Origin: an uncultured Actinomycetes bacterium
GTDB lineage: Bacteria > Actinomycetota > Thermoleophilia > Solirubrobacterales > 70-9
NCBI GenBank assembly: GCA_946886425.1
Contig: CAMPIP010000156.1
Coordinates: 1-5,641, forward strand
Length of the DNA: 5,641 bases
Direction of reading: 5' to 3'
The first letter of the stretch is position 1; the number at the start of each line of letters is the position of its first letter. Below are positions 4,983 through 5,641 of the stretch, piece by piece. The position numbers were made by a program, and so were the translations under genes. Below the pieces are notes generated by a model. That model did not search any database. It saw nothing but the letters and a program-made list of their open reading frames with translations, and was not told the DNA's origin.

Positions 4983-5641
4983 TTACGCGACGCGGTGAGC
5001 GTGGGCCATGCGGTGCGCCTTGCGCGGCTTTGGCCCCAGCCTGAGATCGACCTTGCTGCCGGCCGGCAGCGACTTCCGCGCTGGGGGATTCGACGACTTG
5101 ACGACAAGCGGGCGCCGCCTTGCCTTCCTCGCCTTCGGCCTCCTCACCTTGCCGACCGTGCACCCCGTCGCCCTGATCTTCTTCCTCGCAACCTTCAGCT
5201 TCTTGCCGACGAGCTTCGGGACGATGCAGACGGGTTCGGGCCCGGCCGGCTTCACGCGCGTGTAGGAGATCGGCGCCGAACAGGCCGAAGTGTTGCCGGA
5301 CACATCGGTGGCGGTCGCCGAGAAGGAGGCGGTGACGCCCTCGGCGACTCCGACGCGGATGCCGGGCGACGCGAGCTCGGTTGCGCCGCTGGTGGCGAGC
5401 GGCGTGCCCGAGCAGCCCGGGCCCGAGTAGAGCCGCACCGTCGAATCCGCCTCGGCCTCGCCGCGGATCCGCGGCGAGTCGCTCGCGTTGGGCGAGGCCG
5501 GGCTGGTTCCCAGCAGCCGCGGCGCCGCCGGCGCCGTCAGGTCCGCGATCGAGATCGTCGCTGCCCGCGTGCTCGCGTTGCCGCTGCCGTCGACCGCGCT
5601 GACCGTCACCGGGTATTTCCCCGGCGCGGCGTAGGTATGGG
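4983..5641 (-). CDS. Secreted/surface protein with Ig-like and PASTA-like domains, C-terminal part (5' end outside the window)
   Basis: The frame is open to the right edge, so the gene starts outside the window. 218 complete codons are visible. Domains in order: the end of a PKD/Ig-like repeat (TYAAPGKYPVTVSAVDGSGN, about residues 2-21); one full Ig-like repeat (about 34-127, starting TAPAAPRLLG and ending TDVSGNTSACSAPISY, with a probable cysteine pair at 76 and 120); then a PASTA-like domain (about 138-202) with CIVPKLVGKKLKVARKKI, the turn GCTVGKV, and SLPAGSKVDLRLG. A second cysteine pair (138 and 160) lies inside the PASTA-like domain. The C-terminus is a short basic, His-containing tail (KAHRMAHAHRVA) with no LPXTG sorting motif and no membrane anchor. 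The role is unknown; cell-wall or peptidoglycan contact is only inferred from PASTA. It shows no functional link to the ccm/hem genes, from which a 69-nt gap separates it. Confidence 0.8.
   Translation of the reverse strand, partial: HTYAAPGKYPVTVSAVDGSGNASTRAATISIADLTAPAAPRLLGTSPASPNASDSPRIRGEAEADSTVRLYSGPGCSGTPLATSGATELASPGIRVGVAEGVTASFSATATDVSGNTSACSAPISYTRVKPAGPEPVCIVPKLVGKKLKVARKKIRATGCTVGKVRRPKARKARRRPLVVKSSNPPARKSLPAGSKVDLRLGPKPRKAHRMAHAHRVA

Noticed and set aside
4954..5163. Two short minus-strand ORFs overlapping the end of the PASTA-like gene and the intergenic gap
   Set aside because: They are out-of-frame readings of the same DNA with Arg/Ala/Ser-biased composition and no ribosome site. 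The PASTA frame is the one with domain structure.
5607..5609. GTG at 5609 as the start of the Ig/PASTA-like protein
   Set aside because: The frame stays open upstream to the window edge and encodes TYAAPGKYP, the normal beginning of the same PKD-like strand, so this GTG is an internal valine.
1..5641. Search for tRNA, rRNA, CRISPR arrays, insertion sequences or transposase fragments
   Set aside because: No tandem spaced repeats, no tRNA-like cloverleaf in the few intergenic stretches, and no transposase motifs were seen. Intergenic space totals only about 130 nt.

Overview
The window is a GC-rich bacterial segment in which every supportable gene lies on the minus strand, so transcription runs from high to low coordinates. 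Two things point to a Thermoleophilia/Solirubrobacterales-type actinobacterium. One is the extreme G/C third-position bias. The other is an extracellular protein ending in a basic, cysteine-paired PASTA-like domain, a style I associate with that class. This placement is inference, because no rRNA or marker tree was available.

Layout in transcription order: (1) 5641-4983, the C-terminal part of a secreted or surface protein (PKD/Ig-like repeats, then a PASTA-like domain), cut by the window edge. (2) 4982-4914, a 69-nt gap with a 7-bp hairpin just after that gene and a 9-bp dyad covering the ccmA start codon. (3) ccmA (4913-4230), ccmB (4233-3553), ccmC (3520-2798) and a ccmD-like gene (2796-2584), the heme-handling part of cytochrome c maturation System I. 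(4) hemA (2584-1241), hemC (1210-293) and the first 98 codons of a cobA/SUMT uroporphyrinogen-III methyltransferase (296 to the left edge), which are tetrapyrrole biosynthesis genes.

The seven ccm/hem/cob genes look like one operon. ccmA/ccmB, ccmD/hemA and hemC/cobA overlap by 4, 1 and 4 nt, ccmC/ccmD are 1 nt apart, and the other gaps are about 30 nt. The operon joins heme precursor synthesis (glutamyl-tRNA to glutamate-1-semialdehyde by HemA; porphobilinogen to hydroxymethylbilane by HemC; uroporphyrinogen III to precorrin-2 by CobA) with the membrane module that presents heme for covalent attachment to c-type cytochromes. hemB, hemL, hemD and ccmE/F/G/H are not seen here. hemD could be fused to, or follow, the truncated cobA.

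Most of the window is ordinary core metabolism, and I see no new enzyme system. The least expected signal is structural. A perfect 20-bp inverted repeat, with a further 9-bp nested stem, spans the hemA/hemC junction. The last hemA codons form one arm, codons 11-17 of hemC lie in the other, and the hemC start codon sits in the loop. The ccmA start codon likewise lies inside a 9-bp dyad, which could be an operator.
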